Assembly: GCF_900106925.1 (NCBI RefSeq)
Contig: NZ_FNNZ01000008.1
Coordinates: 1 to 64,000 of the forward strand
Direction of reading: 5' to 3'
Source of the DNA: Thiocapsa roseopersicina
Lineage (GTDB): Bacteria; Pseudomonadota; Gammaproteobacteria; Chromatiales; Chromatiaceae
Length of the DNA stretch: 64,000 nt
Positions 28,036-37,098 of this stretch are shown here, piece by piece. The position numbers were made by a program, and so were the translations under genes. The notes below the pieces were generated by a model. The model had not been told where the DNA came from. It saw only the letters and a list, made by a program, of their open reading frames with translations, and searched no databases. Numbering within the stretch: the stretch's first letter is position 1; each line of letters opens with the position of its first letter.

Positions 28036-29010
28036 TCAGGAAGGAGCTTGAGTGCCTGCATACAGCTTCGCTGCATCGACAAGGCGTTCCGCCACCATCG
28101 TCCGCAGCTCGGGCGGGGCAATCACCTCTACCTCCGGGCCGTACTTCAAGATGTCCATCAGCAGCTCGCGGGGATCCGAATAGGGGATCTGCAGCTCGTA
28201 GCGATCCTTAACCCATTGGCCGATCTGATCCGGATGCCATGCCTCGTCGGCCACCCAGCGGGAGGCATCGGGGGCGAAGCGCAGGACGGCCCAAGCGCTC
28301 GCACTGCCGGAGAAGATACCGAAGCTCGCACCGAGGAAGCGATCCAGTTCCTTCGGGTCGGTACCGCACGCCGGATCGGTCAGGCGCTTGGCGCGACGGA
28401 TCCGATCCAGCGAGAAGATACGGAGCGCGGCCGCTTGGTCGCAGCGGGCGGCGAGGTACCAGTTGTCGCGATAGCGCAGCAGGCGCTGGGGATGGACCCT
28501 TCGGTCACTGAGACGGTCGCGCTCGCGGCCATGGTACTGAATGACGAGTTGGTGCCCTTCGAGCACAGCGCTTGCGACGGTGCCGAAACGTTCCGGGTGC
28601 GTCGTGCGGGTGGCGAAGGGCTGCAGCAGGATCCGCTCGTCGACAGTGGTCACACTGTGCCCGCTCTGGCCCAAGAGGCTTCGGATACGAGCCCGCAGCG
28701 GACCGACATAGGGAGCAAGCAGTCCCGGTTGCACCAGCTCGAACAGGCGCGCACTTGCCAACAAGGCATAAAGCTCGCTTTCGTTCAGCCAGAACCCGGG
28801 AAGCTCGAATTTCGGCGAGGTGGCCTGGTAGCGATATCCATTGGAGGGGCGGTCGTATTCGATCGGCGCGCCCATGAAATCCTTCATGTAACCGAGGTCC
28901 CGGACCACGGTCGCGCGCGACACTTCGAGGCTTTGTTGCATCTGCGCCAAGGAGCAGGGCTTTTCTTGAAGGAGCGCGTGCAGTTTGTAGATGCGTTCGG
29001 CACGGTTCAT
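28036..29010 (-). CDS. WYL-domain transcriptional regulator
   Basis: 324 residues. The N-terminal helix-turn-helix (NRAERIYKLHALLQEKPCSL, then ATVVRDLGYMKDFMGAP) is followed by a WYL domain with DNWYLAARC (about 195-203) and a C-terminal WCX extension. WYL proteins bind nucleic acid or nucleotides and often control CRISPR or defence genes. I start at the ATG at 29010, where the family usually begins; the frame extends further. It is the same strand as, and upstream of, the cas operon, separated by the 770-bp regulatory region. Confidence 0.85.
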   Translation of the reverse strand: MNRAERIYKLHALLQEKPCSLAQMQQSLEVSRATVVRDLGYMKDFMGAPIEYDRPSNGYRYQATSPKFELPGFWLNESELYALLASARLFELVQPGLLAPYVGPLRARIRSLLGQSGHSVTTVDERILLQPFATRTTHPERFGTVASAVLEGHQLVIQYHGRERDRLSDRRVHPQRLLRYRDNWYLAARCDQAAALRIFSLDRIRRAKRLTDPACGTDPKELDRFLGASFGIFSGSASAWAVLRFAPDASRWVADEAWHPDQIGQWVKDRYELQIPYSDPRELLMDILKYGPEVEVIAPPELRTMVAERLVDAAKLYAGTQAPS

Positions 29011-29167
29011 CGTACGGGGCCTTTGGTGTCTCTCATCGGCGGAATCTCGAGCAATCGACGCCAAGGCAAGGGACTGTACGATAGATGGGGCCGTCCGGGC
29101 GATGCGATTCAGGCCGAAGGCGTGCGTCTGCACACCAACGCCTGCGCCCGACGCGAAGGCACCGTCA

Positions 29168-29920
29168 TCAACCCGCCGGGAGCGGCAGCGCGCCGCCGAC
29201 CGTGAAGAGATCGACCGGAAAGACATGCAGCTCCGGCTCGTCCTCGGACACGAAGACGATGCGATCGGGACGGGTCTCGCACAGCCAGGCACGGACGCCG
29301 AGCGGGGCGCGGCTGGTCAATGCCTCCGGCCCGAGCAGCGCGACATTGATGCCGCGATCCGGGTCGCGGGCGGACACGAACTCGAAGGCACCGACACCGC
29401 TCTCGCGCAGTGCGCTCCCCAGACGTTGACAGGCACCGTAGTCGCTCGGGTGACGCAGTTGTGTTTCGTAGGCAGCACAGGGCGGCGCCTGCAGGCGGAC
29501 ACCGCGCTCGCTTCGCCAACGCGCACGGAATTGGGTGTGTTGAGTCAGCAGCCGGCCCGACGGCGGGGGAACCTCCATACCGGTCCAGAACAGGAAGCGA
29601 TAATAGGCGACCTCGGCCAGCAGGGTCGGGAGCCCAAGCGCACCGTAGAGCAGACTCGGCTCAAAGCGCGTTCCGAAGCGTGAGCCATGACGGAGCGGTG
29701 GATAACGGAACGGGGTGGCGAGAAGATAGTGGAGCCGCTCGGTTCCGGGTCGCAGCGGAGGCTTTGAGCGCTCGATCAACTCCTCGAGCAGGGCCTGCTC
29801 GGCGAGATCGTCGACAAGCGACGTCGTCGCGATCTGTTGCTGGCTTTCGACCATGCGCAACAGATCGCCGCCGAGGGGACCGATGTGGATCGTCTCGCGG
29901 CACGTCGACCAGAGGTCCAT
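29168..29920 (-). CDS. RES-domain toxin
   Basis: 250 residues. RES toxins degrade NAD+. The RES core is visible: LHYLLATPFRYPPL, SRFGTRFEPSLLYGALGLPTLLAEV (given here in two parts: SRFGTRFEPSLLYG and ALGLPTLLAEVAYYRF) with the conserved Arg and Glu, then FEFVSARDPDRG carrying the serine. It is longer than most RES proteins, with an extra N-terminal helix region. Its antitoxin gene ends 8 bp upstream. Confidence 0.85.
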   Translation of the reverse strand: MDLWSTCRETIHIGPLGGDLLRMVESQQQIATTSLVDDLAEQALLEELIERSKPPLRPGTERLHYLLATPFRYPPLRHGSRFGTRFEPSLLYGALGLPTLLAEVAYYRFLFWTGMEVPPPSGRLLTQHTQFRARWRSERGVRLQAPPCAAYETQLRHPSDYGACQRLGSALRESGVGAFEFVSARDPDRGINVALLGPEALTSRAPLGVRAWLCETRPDRIVFVSEDEPELHVFPVDLFTVGGALPLPAG

Positions 29921-29928
29921 CGTCCGAC

Positions 29929-30285
29929 TCAGGCGTTGCCGCGCATCGCGTCCAGATATTCGACGACGCGCACAAGACCGGCGACCGAGCGCACCTGCTC
30001 CGCCGGAATGCCGCCGATGTCGCGATTTGCGGTGTGCATCCAGTGGCGCATGTCCTGCTGCCGGCCGCCGACCAAGGAATAGAGGCTGCGATAACAGCGG
30101 ATCAACAGCAAAGCCAGCTCCCCGGCCTTGCTGTCGGGATCGAGACCCCGGGCGATGGAGCTGCGGTCGCGCCCGATGATGTCGCCGAGCGCCTCCTGCG
30201 ACAACCCCAGCGTGCGGCCGGCGTTCAACAGGGCCTTCGTGAGAACAGCCCGCGGATCAGGGTTGGGTTTCGCAGCAAGCTCCAT
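29929..30285 (-). CDS. Xre/MbcA/ParS-type antitoxin
   Basis: 118 residues from the ATG at 30285 (an ATG at 30315 would add ten). A Xre-like helix-turn-helix (LTKALLNAGRTLGLSQEAL, then DIIGRDRSSIARG) is followed by the MbcA/ParS toxin-binding domain (LLIRCYRSLYSLVGG, with MRHWMHTAN at its end). It neutralises the RES toxin and should repress the operon. No clear ribosome site precedes either start; the 30315 ATG lies about at the expected transcription start and would be leaderless. Confidence 0.85.
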   Translation of the reverse strand: MELAAKPNPDPRAVLTKALLNAGRTLGLSQEALGDIIGRDRSSIARGLDPDSKAGELALLLIRCYRSLYSLVGGRQQDMRHWMHTANRDIGGIPAEQVRSVAGLVRVVEYLDAMRGNA

Positions 30286-30308
30286 GGTATTTCGGCCGCA
30301 GATCGAAT

Positions 30309-30351
30309 GTTGCATTTACAAGTTATAGGCCGCTGATCGCGTATTTGCAAC
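30309..30351 (-). promoter_or_regulatory. Promoter and inverted-repeat operator of the RES/Xre operon
   Basis: TTGCAA (30350-30345) and TATAAC (30327-30322) are 17 bp apart on the minus strand. The promoter is framed by GTTGCATTTAC (30309-30319) and GTATTTGCAAC (30341-30351), matching as an inverted repeat in 8 of 11 positions with centres three helix turns apart. This would suit autorepression by the antitoxin complex. Confidence 0.6.
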
Positions 30352-30404
30352 AAGCGCTCGACCCGATATCCGTGCCCGACGGAACCATACCCGGACGGGG
30401 CAGA

Positions 30405-31029
30405 TCGGAATATGAGCATGGCCGGCGAGTAGCCGGTCGCTGCATGGAAACGTCGCTTGAAGGTGCGCTCGGCCAGGCCGGATTCGGCCACCAGACGGGC
30501 CACCGGATTGTCCAGGCTGTAGTGCTCGGCGATTCAGGCTTGGCAGCGTGCAATGACCGCATCCTCGTGACGCCGAGGTCGCGCACCGGCGGCGTAGAGC
30601 ATCTGGCCCTCGCTGCGATCGCCGAACAAGTAGAGCTTGGCCAGGCGCACCGCCTCGGCCTCGCCGCAAAACCGGGCGACCAAACTGACCGTCGAGCAGG
30701 CCGGCATCGGCCAGCAGGATGGAGCCGGTACAGACCGAGCAGAGGGTTGCGCCGGAGCGGTAGCGCTCGCGCAGCCAGCGCGACTCCTCCGGCCAGCGAC
30801 CGCGCGGATCGCTGTCGGGGGCAAGCGCCAAATCGGTCACGACGATAATGTCGGTCTCGGCGACCGCATCGTCCGGCCAGTCCTCGGGCACTCGAGCGAT
30901 GGCCGGACTGACCGCGACCAGGTTCAACAAGGGCGAGCTCCAGACCTCCCGAAGCAGGTCACGAGCGGGCGCAAGCCCGGCGTCTTCGTAGCACCGGTTG
31001 ATCCGTGGCAGAAGACGGCTGTTCAACAC
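30405..31029 (-). pseudogene. Decayed GlxA-type AraC-family regulator
   Basis: Three pieces of one protein in two frames. The first (from 31029) has the DJ-1/PfpI-like part, TDIIVVTDLALAPDSDPRG and GATLCSVCTGSILLADAGLL. It shifts frame after LLDGQ, where a stretch seems deleted, to FCGEAEAVRLAKLYLFGDRS. That frame meets a TGA where family members have Trp (CQA-stop-IAEHYS), then resumes with the AraC helix-turn-helix SGLAERTFKRRFHAATGYSP before losing homology near 30405. Frameshift, deletion and nonsense together rule out a working product. The 285 bp from 31030 to the next gene hold nothing I recognise. Confidence 0.8.
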
Positions 31030-31314
31030 ATGGCCGCCCGACCGCCAAGCCCGGGGGTTGATCCAACGCCCCCAATCCCGGTATTCGGCAGGCGGTTGAT
31101 GCCGCGTCGGTATGGCGTTGTATGCGAGCGTCGAGAAAATCTCGGGAGCGCTCTAATCCATACCGAACGCCGGCCGATCTGCTATCTTCTGAGGTAACCC
31201 AGCAGCTAAGTCAAGAGTTATCGGGAAGCACCGGGGCGCGCTCCGGTGACAATGCAAGTGTTGCACCGATCGTCAATTTTAAGAGGTCCTCAACCGCCGC
31301 TTGGAGGTTGGCCT

Positions 31315-32316
31315 ATGGATGATTTCGCGCAGCTCAATTTGGTTGGCCGGTCGCCGGCTTTTCTTGCAGCACTTGCCGCTGTCGCTAAGTTCGCCGTCTG
31401 CGACGCGACGGTTCTGATCGAGGGCGAAACCGGCACCGGCAAGGAATTGGTCGCACGTGCAGTCCATTATCTGAGCGCGCGCCGCGATGCCGCGTTTATC
31501 CCGATCAACTGCGCCACGCTCCCGGACAACTTGGTCGAAAGCGAGCTCTTCGGGCACGTCCGCGGTGCCTTCACGGATGCCAAAGAGGCCAGGATCGGGC
31601 TTATCGCGCAGGCTGAAGGCGGGACACTTTTCCTCGACGAGATCGAGGCGATCAGTCCACGCGCCCAGGCCGGGCTTCTGCGCTTTCTCCAAAATCGGGA
31701 GTATCGTCCCGTTGGCGGGACTCTGGTCCGACAGGCGAAAGTTCGGGTACTCGCGTCAAGCAACGCCGATTTGAAGGCGATGGTCGCCCAGGGGCTATTT
31801 CGCTCTGACCTGCTGTTCCGGCTCAACGTGCTTAGCGTCCAACTTCCTGCGCTGCGTGTTCGAACAGGAGATATCGCTCTACTGACGGCGGCCTTCTTAA
31901 GGCGCCTGAGCAGCGAATTCGATGCGCCCGTCAAGACTCTCTCCAGGGCATCTATGGGTAGGCTGGAGGCCCATTCATGGCCCGGGAACGTTCGCGAGCT
32001 CGAGAATCTGGTCTACCGTGAATGGCTTTTGGCAACGGGTTCCGTCATCGAGATCGGGTCGATCGAGGACAGTCCCGCCGATGTCGATCCGCCTACGGCC
32101 ACGCGGGATTCGGGTCAACAGACCTATAAGGTTGCGAAGGCATCTGCTGTCGCCGAATTCGAACGCATCTACATGTCGCGCCTCCTCGCCACAACCGCGG
32201 GGAACATGACACTCGCGGCGCAAATTGCCGGAAAGGACAGAAGCGATCTCGGCAAATTACTCAAGAAGCACGGACTGTCCCGCCAAAGTTTTTTAGGCTG
32301 CACCGAAAACCCTTAA
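31315..32316 (+). CDS. Sigma-54-dependent AAA+ activator with altered GAFTGA loop
   Basis: 333 residues. Walker A GETGTGKE (37-44) and Walker B GGTLFLDEIE are intact, followed by RSDLLFRLNVL (sensor/arginine finger region), WPGNVRELEN and a C-terminal Fis-type helix-turn-helix (ATTAGNMTLAAQIAGKDRSD). The sigma-54-contacting loop reads GAFTDA (G84-A89), with Asp in place of the usual Gly. There is no N-terminal sensor domain, so activity must be set by another protein or by expression. GGAGGT lies seven bases before the ATG. It sits upstream of a -24/-12 promoter at 32653 and is the likely activator. Confidence 0.85.
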   Translation: MDDFAQLNLVGRSPAFLAALAAVAKFAVCDATVLIEGETGTGKELVARAVHYLSARRDAAFIPINCATLPDNLVESELFGHVRGAFTDAKEARIGLIAQAEGGTLFLDEIEAISPRAQAGLLRFLQNREYRPVGGTLVRQAKVRVLASSNADLKAMVAQGLFRSDLLFRLNVLSVQLPALRVRTGDIALLTAAFLRRLSSEFDAPVKTLSRASMGRLEAHSWPGNVRELENLVYREWLLATGSVIEIGSIEDSPADVDPPTATRDSGQQTYKVAKASAVAEFERIYMSRLLATTAGNMTLAAQIAGKDRSDLGKLLKKHGLSRQSFLGCTENP

Positions 32317-32652
32317 CCTTCCGTCTGTTGGCTGGCGATAACTCCTCGCCCGGGTCGCCGGTTCAAGTCAATCAGACCCGATCCCCGTCTGCGTATCCCA
32401 CTTGAAGCGACCGCTACTCGCGGTCAAGCCTTCAGCGAGCGTCCATCCGATGAGGCTGCGTCCATCGACCCGAGCGTTTCGACGGGGTGTTTCTCCCCCG
32501 GGCCGCGGGAAAAATCCCAGGGTCTCAATAGCTGTCGGCAACGCCCTCCTTGTCGCTTTTCTTGATCGAAGCGATGGGGATTATTCCCCGCAGCCACCCA
32601 TCATAGACAATAAAAAACGTTATTAATTAGCATATTATCCTCGGTTTTTGAA
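32317..32652. other. Intergenic region upstream of the sigma-54 promoter
   Basis: No credible gene. The last 60 bp (32590-32650) are strongly A/T-rich, including AACGTTATTAATTAGCATAT, suiting an IHF-type bend between activator sites and the promoter. The activator sites themselves were not identified. Confidence 0.4.
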
Positions 32653-32669
32653 TTGGCGCGACCTTTGCG
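32653..32669 (+). promoter_or_regulatory. Sigma-54 (-24/-12) promoter
   Basis: TTGGCGCGACCTTTGCG has GG at 32655-32656 and GC at 32667-32668 with the required 12-bp register, close to the consensus TGGCACG-N4-TTGC. It precedes the 85-residue gene and the redox cluster. Confidence 0.75.
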
Positions 32670-32674
32670 GAGAT

Positions 32675-32686
32675 ACAGTTAACTGT
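32675..32686. promoter_or_regulatory. Perfect palindrome at the predicted start site
   Basis: ACAGTTAACTGT spans the position about 12 bp after the -12 element, where transcription should begin. It could be an operator for a repressor. Confidence 0.4.
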
Positions 32687-32712
32687 GCCGCTTTGAATAC
32701 TTCCGGATCGAC

Positions 32713-32970
32713 ATGGCAACTCAAGACGATGCAATTGATCGGCTCGCCGAAGAGATTGCTCGGTACCTGTCGGAGCATCCATCCGCGGCGGATAGTGCGG
32801 AGGGCATTCGACGCTGGTGGCTGTTACGCCAGCGCTTCGACGAGGCCTCCGAGCAGGTTCAACAGGCGCTTGACCTCATGGATGCGGCGGGACAGGTGCG
32901 AAAAGAGGTCTTGCGCGACGGAACCGTGATTTACCGTGCCGTTGAGCCGTCTTCGAGCAGCCGAAAATGA
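32713..32970 (+). CDS. Small acidic helical protein of unknown function
   Basis: 85 residues, mostly helical, with a winged-helix-like end (VRKEVLRDGTVIYRAVE). No family recognised. First gene after the sigma-54 promoter, about 33 bp downstream of the predicted start site. It could be a small DNA-binding or adaptor protein; this is only from the fold impression. The OYE gene follows 95 bp downstream. Confidence 0.6.
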   Translation: MATQDDAIDRLAEEIARYLSEHPSAADSAEGIRRWWLLRQRFDEASEQVQQALDLMDAAGQVRKEVLRDGTVIYRAVEPSSSSRK

Positions 32971-33065
32971 ACGCGCCACCACAAGTGTCCATTGCATCCG
33001 GAAGTCGCTCAAGGCAAGGCGACGAACGCCTAACCCCGTTGTCCGTGTCGAATGGAGATTCTCCT

Positions 33066-34391
33066 ATGCAGAGCGATGTCATCTTTCAGCCGCTCGCGTT
33101 TCGCCACCTGACCGTCAAGAATCGTCTGTTCCGATCCAGCATCTCCGGTCGCTGGGATAACTACGACGGATCCGGCAGTCTCGCGCGAATCAACTGGGAG
33201 GAGAAATTCGCTCGCGGCGGCGTCGGAGCCATCATTTCATCCTTCGCCCCGGTCCATATCCGCGGCCGCATCCTCCCCAATTACGCGATGATCGACCACG
33301 ACGACAAGATTCCGTTCTGGCGTAAGGTCGGGGAAAAGGTCCACGAATACGACTGCAAGTTCATCATCCAGCTCAGTCACTCCGGGCGTCAGCGCGACAT
33401 CGGCGGGGTCGAGAATCGGTTCAATAAAGGGTTGTCGTCCACCTCTCGGATGGACACCTTTCATGGCCTCTTGTGCGAGGCCGCCACCCTGGATCAAATC
33501 AAAGAGCTCGTTCAGCTCTTCGGCCAGGCCGCAAGACGCGCCAGGGAGGCCGGACTGGATGGCGTCGAACTGCACGCCTCGCATGGCTATCTATTCACAC
33601 AGTTTCTCAGCTCGGCGATCAATGACCGCAAGGACGACTACGGCGGCTCGTTACGCAACCGCTACCGCTTTCTGCATGAGGTGATTCAGGCCGTGCGCGC
33701 GCAGGCGGGCACTGATTTCCACCTGCAGGTCAAGATGAACGCCTTCGATCTCAATAATGCCCTCTTCCCCTGGGAGAAGAAGGGCAACGACATCACGGAT
33801 TACATCCAGGTCTGCGAATGGCTCGAGGAAGACGGTGTCGACGGCCTGCATATATCCGCCGGCAGCATCTTCCCGCATCCGCTGGTTCCGCCCGGTGCCT
33901 TTCCCGTCGACGAGGCAAACAGCGCCTATGGAGCCATGGTCGCGAACGGGGTCCGTGCCTATTTCCCGAATTATTTTCTGTTTCACTTCAAATCCCTGCG
34001 GCCGATTTTTCTCTGGCTGTGGAATCGCACCAAGAAAGATTACCCCTTGGAGGGCGTAAGCATGGATGGCTGCCGCCGGATCAAGGCGCGGGTCGGGATC
34101 CCCGTCATCAACACCGGAGGCTTCCAGGATGGCACGCTGATTCGCCGGGGCATCCGGGAAAACTATTTCGATGGGGTGGCGATCGCACGACCGCTTGTCG
34201 CGAACAACGATCTGCCTCGAATCCTCGCCTCGGGGCAGGATCTGCCGGACCGCCCCTGCTCGTTCTGCAATCGCTGTCTGCTCAATGCGCCCGCGAATCC
34301 CTTTGGCTGTTACGACGAGCGGCGTTACGCCAACCACGAGGAGATGATCGCGGACGTCATGTCGGTCTTCACGCCGCAGCCCTTCCACTAG
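33066..34391 (+). CDS. Old Yellow Enzyme-family NADH:flavin oxidoreductase
   Basis: 441 residues. An FMN TIM barrel: the family start FQPLAFRHLTVKNRLFRSS, the substrate-binding HSGRQ, and ELHASHGYLFTQFLS followed by DDYGGSLRNRYRF. The C-terminal CSFCNRCL with a later FGCYDE resembles the cysteine set that binds a 4Fe-4S cluster in 2,4-dienoyl-CoA reductase-type members, but the FAD/NAD domain of those enzymes is absent. It should reduce an activated C=C bond in the cytoplasm. GGAG precedes the chosen ATG; an ATG at 32967 is less likely. Confidence 0.85.
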   Translation: MQSDVIFQPLAFRHLTVKNRLFRSSISGRWDNYDGSGSLARINWEEKFARGGVGAIISSFAPVHIRGRILPNYAMIDHDDKIPFWRKVGEKVHEYDCKFIIQLSHSGRQRDIGGVENRFNKGLSSTSRMDTFHGLLCEAATLDQIKELVQLFGQAARRAREAGLDGVELHASHGYLFTQFLSSAINDRKDDYGGSLRNRYRFLHEVIQAVRAQAGTDFHLQVKMNAFDLNNALFPWEKKGNDITDYIQVCEWLEEDGVDGLHISAGSIFPHPLVPPGAFPVDEANSAYGAMVANGVRAYFPNYFLFHFKSLRPIFLWLWNRTKKDYPLEGVSMDGCRRIKARVGIPVINTGGFQDGTLIRRGIRENYFDGVAIARPLVANNDLPRILASGQDLPDRPCSFCNRCLLNAPANPFGCYDERRYANHEEMIADVMSVFTPQPFH

Positions 34392-34440
34392 ACGTAGGCG
34401 CCGATCCCTTGACCCTTTCACCCGTTGGAGGTTCGCGGCG

Positions 34441-34593
34441 ATGAGCACGAAACAGGCGACAACCAAGACCGGCACGCGCGTCTTGACCGACGTGGTTCGT
34501 TCGAGCCCGGTCGATGAGTATCTGGAGCGCGCACACCGACGCATGTTCTGGGTCCTGGTCGCGGTTCTGCTGCTCATCCTCCTGATGATCTGA
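34441..34593 (+). CDS. 50-residue single-pass membrane protein
   Basis: A small frame with GGAGG nine bases before its ATG. The first 34 residues are polar and the last 16 (MFWVLVAVLLLILLMI) form one membrane segment, so the protein is tail-anchored. It could anchor or scaffold the neighbouring redox enzymes. No family recognised. It lies 49 bp after the OYE gene and 79 bp before the first cytochrome. Confidence 0.6.
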   Translation: MSTKQATTKTGTRVLTDVVRSSPVDEYLERAHRRMFWVLVAVLLLILLMI

Positions 34594-34672
34594 TCCGGGA
34601 CCAAGCCGGACCACGCGGACTCAATCGACATTCGCTACCGCCGTCACACCGGCGCTGGATGGGAGAGACCTC

Positions 34673-37045
34673 ATGAAAATACTCAGCCGCCCACTCGTCA
34701 TTGCGATCGCCGCCGTCGCTGTCGTCGCGGTCTTTGTCGCTCTAAGGAACGCGCGCCCGGCGCAGGACGAGGCGAAGCTGGCCGGTAAGACAACCGCCGA
34801 CTTTCCGGAATCGGCGGTGGACTATTTCAAGGGAATGGACAACGGCATCGCACTGGACGCGGATCAGGTCAAGGGGCGCAACACCTGGATGATCTGGACC
34901 GGCGGCAACGAAGCCTTCTGGGACTGGCTGGCCAACAACAGCTTCGGCACCTTCGATCTGCTCAAGGCAGCGGGATCCTATCCCTGTGCTCCAGGCGCCG
35001 AGTCCCCGGACACGGCGGCGCCCTATGCCGGATCCGAAGCCGACACGCCGCGGTATCCGGGCGGGAACTACACCGCCTACTACAGTCGCACCAACCGCTT
35101 CGCTTATCTGGGCCTGATGAACGAGCCCGGCTTCGTTCAGGCCACCAAGCCCGACAAGTTCGGACTCTGCCTGGACGAGCGCACCGCGCCGCCCGAGCCC
35201 TTCGACGAACAGGTCTATGGCAAGGCATCCGGCATTCTGGGGCTGCGCCTCTATCCCAATCCCAATTTCGATGAAAAGGCCGCCGCGCATTGGGACGCGG
35301 ACAAGTTCTACAACGATCCGGACTATTACTCGAACCCCAAACTGATACGCCCCTATCGGGTCGGCATGGCCTGCTCCTTCTGCCATGTGAGCCACCATCC
35401 GCTGCATCCGCCGGCGGATCCAGAGGCGCCCAGATTCGAGAATCTCTCCGCGACCATCGGCGCCCAGTATTTCTGGTTCGGTCGCGTCTTCGGGGTCAAT
35501 GTGGAGAAGGACAACGTCGTCTGGCACATCCTCGACAGCCAGAAGCCCGGCGCGGTCGATACCTCCCTCGTCCCCACGGACTACATCAACAACCCGCGGG
35601 CGATGAACGCTATTTTCGATGTGGCCGCGCGGCTCAAGGCGGCCGAGCTCTGGCATCGGGAAACCAGTGCCGGCGGCGCCCTGAATCTACCCGAGGTTCA
35701 GAAACGCGGGCCGACCTTCGGTGTCCCGCACATCCTTTGGGACGGCGCAGACTCGGTCGGTATCGATGCCGCCCTGACCCGCGTCTATATCAATATCGGC
35801 GAATACCATCAGGAATGGATTCGCCATATCCGCCCGGTGATCGGCGTCAGGCCCCAGACCCCGATCGAGGTCAAGGTCGCGCAGGAAAACTCGGTCTATT
35901 GGAATGCAACCCAGGAGCGCTCGGGCAATCTCGCCAAGTACCTGATCGCGGCCAGCGGCCCCATGCCTCTGAAGGATGCACCCGGAGGCGCGGACTACAT
36001 CAGCCCGGATCCCGCCGTGATGGACCGGGGCAAGATCGCCTTTGCCGAGAATTGCGCCCGCTGCCATTCCAGCAAGCTCCCGGACGACGCGCCGAAGCTC
36101 AACTGCGGAGAGCGCAACTATCTGGAGTGCTGGCAGGAGTACTGGGACTGGACCGAGACCGACGACTTCAAGGGCAAGATGCGCGAGCTGGTGATGGCGG
36201 ACGATTTCCTCAGGGACAACTATCTGTCCACCGACGCCCGCATCCCGGTCACGACCCTGGAGACCGAGATCTGTAGTTCCATGGCCAGCAATGCGATCGA
36301 GGGCCATGTTTGGAGCGATTTCTCCTCGCAGACCTACAAGAATCTGCCGGCGATGGGCAAGGTCGCGCTCAAGGATCCCATCACCAACGCCGAGTTCAAC
36401 TGGGAAACCCCGGCCGGTGGACGTGGCTATCAACGGGTTCCATCGTTGGTCGCGATCTGGTCCACCGCGCCCTATCTGCACAACAACGAGGTCGGCCTCT
36501 TCAACAGCGATCCGAGCACCGAAGGTCGCATGGCCGCCTTCGACGACGGCATTCGCAAGCTGCTGTGGCCCGAGACCCGTCCGGGCATCATCAACCGCAC
36601 CACCGAGGTCAGCTTCCTCAAGGCCGCGACCCAGACCCTGCCCTGGTACACCCAGCCACTGGTGGACGGCAACCCGCTGTCCAGTCTGCTGCGGTCGGTG
36701 GTCGGACTCGGCGGTTTGGTCGAGGGGAGCAACATCGTGGTTGGTCCCATCCCCGAGGGCACGCCGGTCAATCTCATCTCCAATCTGAATGTCGACCTAG
36801 GGGACGAGGGCGTCGGTCTATGGCGGATGCTGCGTTTTCTCAAGAGCGCCAAGCGTGCCTATCAGGAGATCGACCGCGAAAATCTCGATCCGGCTCAGAC
36901 CACCGAACGCCTCAAGGCGTTGGCCCCGGACCTGATGGCCCTCAGCACCTGCCCGGATTTCGAGGTCGACCGGGGGCATCCATTCGGGAGCGATCTTCCG
37001 GATACCGACAAGGAAGCCTTGATCGAGTTCGTGAAGACACTCTGA
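34673..37045 (+). CDS. Large membrane-anchored diheme cytochrome c
   Basis: 790 residues. An N-terminal hydrophobic stretch (ILSRPLVIAIAAVAVVAVFV) acts as signal or anchor. Two covalent heme sites are seen, C234-SFCH and C461-ARCH. The C-terminal APYLHNNEVGLF matches the APYLHN motif of the two smaller cytochromes downstream, and of RoxA-like diheme proteins as I recall them. It is longer than those by about 280 residues. A periplasmic electron-transfer or oxygenase role fits. GGGAGAG precedes the ATG. Confidence 0.8.
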   Translation: MKILSRPLVIAIAAVAVVAVFVALRNARPAQDEAKLAGKTTADFPESAVDYFKGMDNGIALDADQVKGRNTWMIWTGGNEAFWDWLANNSFGTFDLLKAAGSYPCAPGAESPDTAAPYAGSEADTPRYPGGNYTAYYSRTNRFAYLGLMNEPGFVQATKPDKFGLCLDERTAPPEPFDEQVYGKASGILGLRLYPNPNFDEKAAAHWDADKFYNDPDYYSNPKLIRPYRVGMACSFCHVSHHPLHPPADPEAPRFENLSATIGAQYFWFGRVFGVNVEKDNVVWHILDSQKPGAVDTSLVPTDYINNPRAMNAIFDVAARLKAAELWHRETSAGGALNLPEVQKRGPTFGVPHILWDGADSVGIDAALTRVYINIGEYHQEWIRHIRPVIGVRPQTPIEVKVAQENSVYWNATQERSGNLAKYLIAASGPMPLKDAPGGADYISPDPAVMDRGKIAFAENCARCHSSKLPDDAPKLNCGERNYLECWQEYWDWTETDDFKGKMRELVMADDFLRDNYLSTDARIPVTTLETEICSSMASNAIEGHVWSDFSSQTYKNLPAMGKVALKDPITNAEFNWETPAGGRGYQRVPSLVAIWSTAPYLHNNEVGLFNSDPSTEGRMAAFDDGIRKLLWPETRPGIINRTTEVSFLKAATQTLPWYTQPLVDGNPLSSLLRSVVGLGGLVEGSNIVVGPIPEGTPVNLISNLNVDLGDEGVGLWRMLRFLKSAKRAYQEIDRENLDPAQTTERLKALAPDLMALSTCPDFEVDRGHPFGSDLPDTDKEALIEFVKTL

Positions 37046-37098
37046 ACCCGGACTGAAACGGGCCGCGACCGCGTCAACCGTCCGACGGAGATCGATCG

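Noticed and set aside
27972-28211. Plus-strand frame starting at the partial protospacer, as a possible repressed toxin
   Set aside because: No promoter or ribosome site upstream, and most of it is antisense to the WYL gene. Kept only as an alternative for the third-position mismatch pattern.
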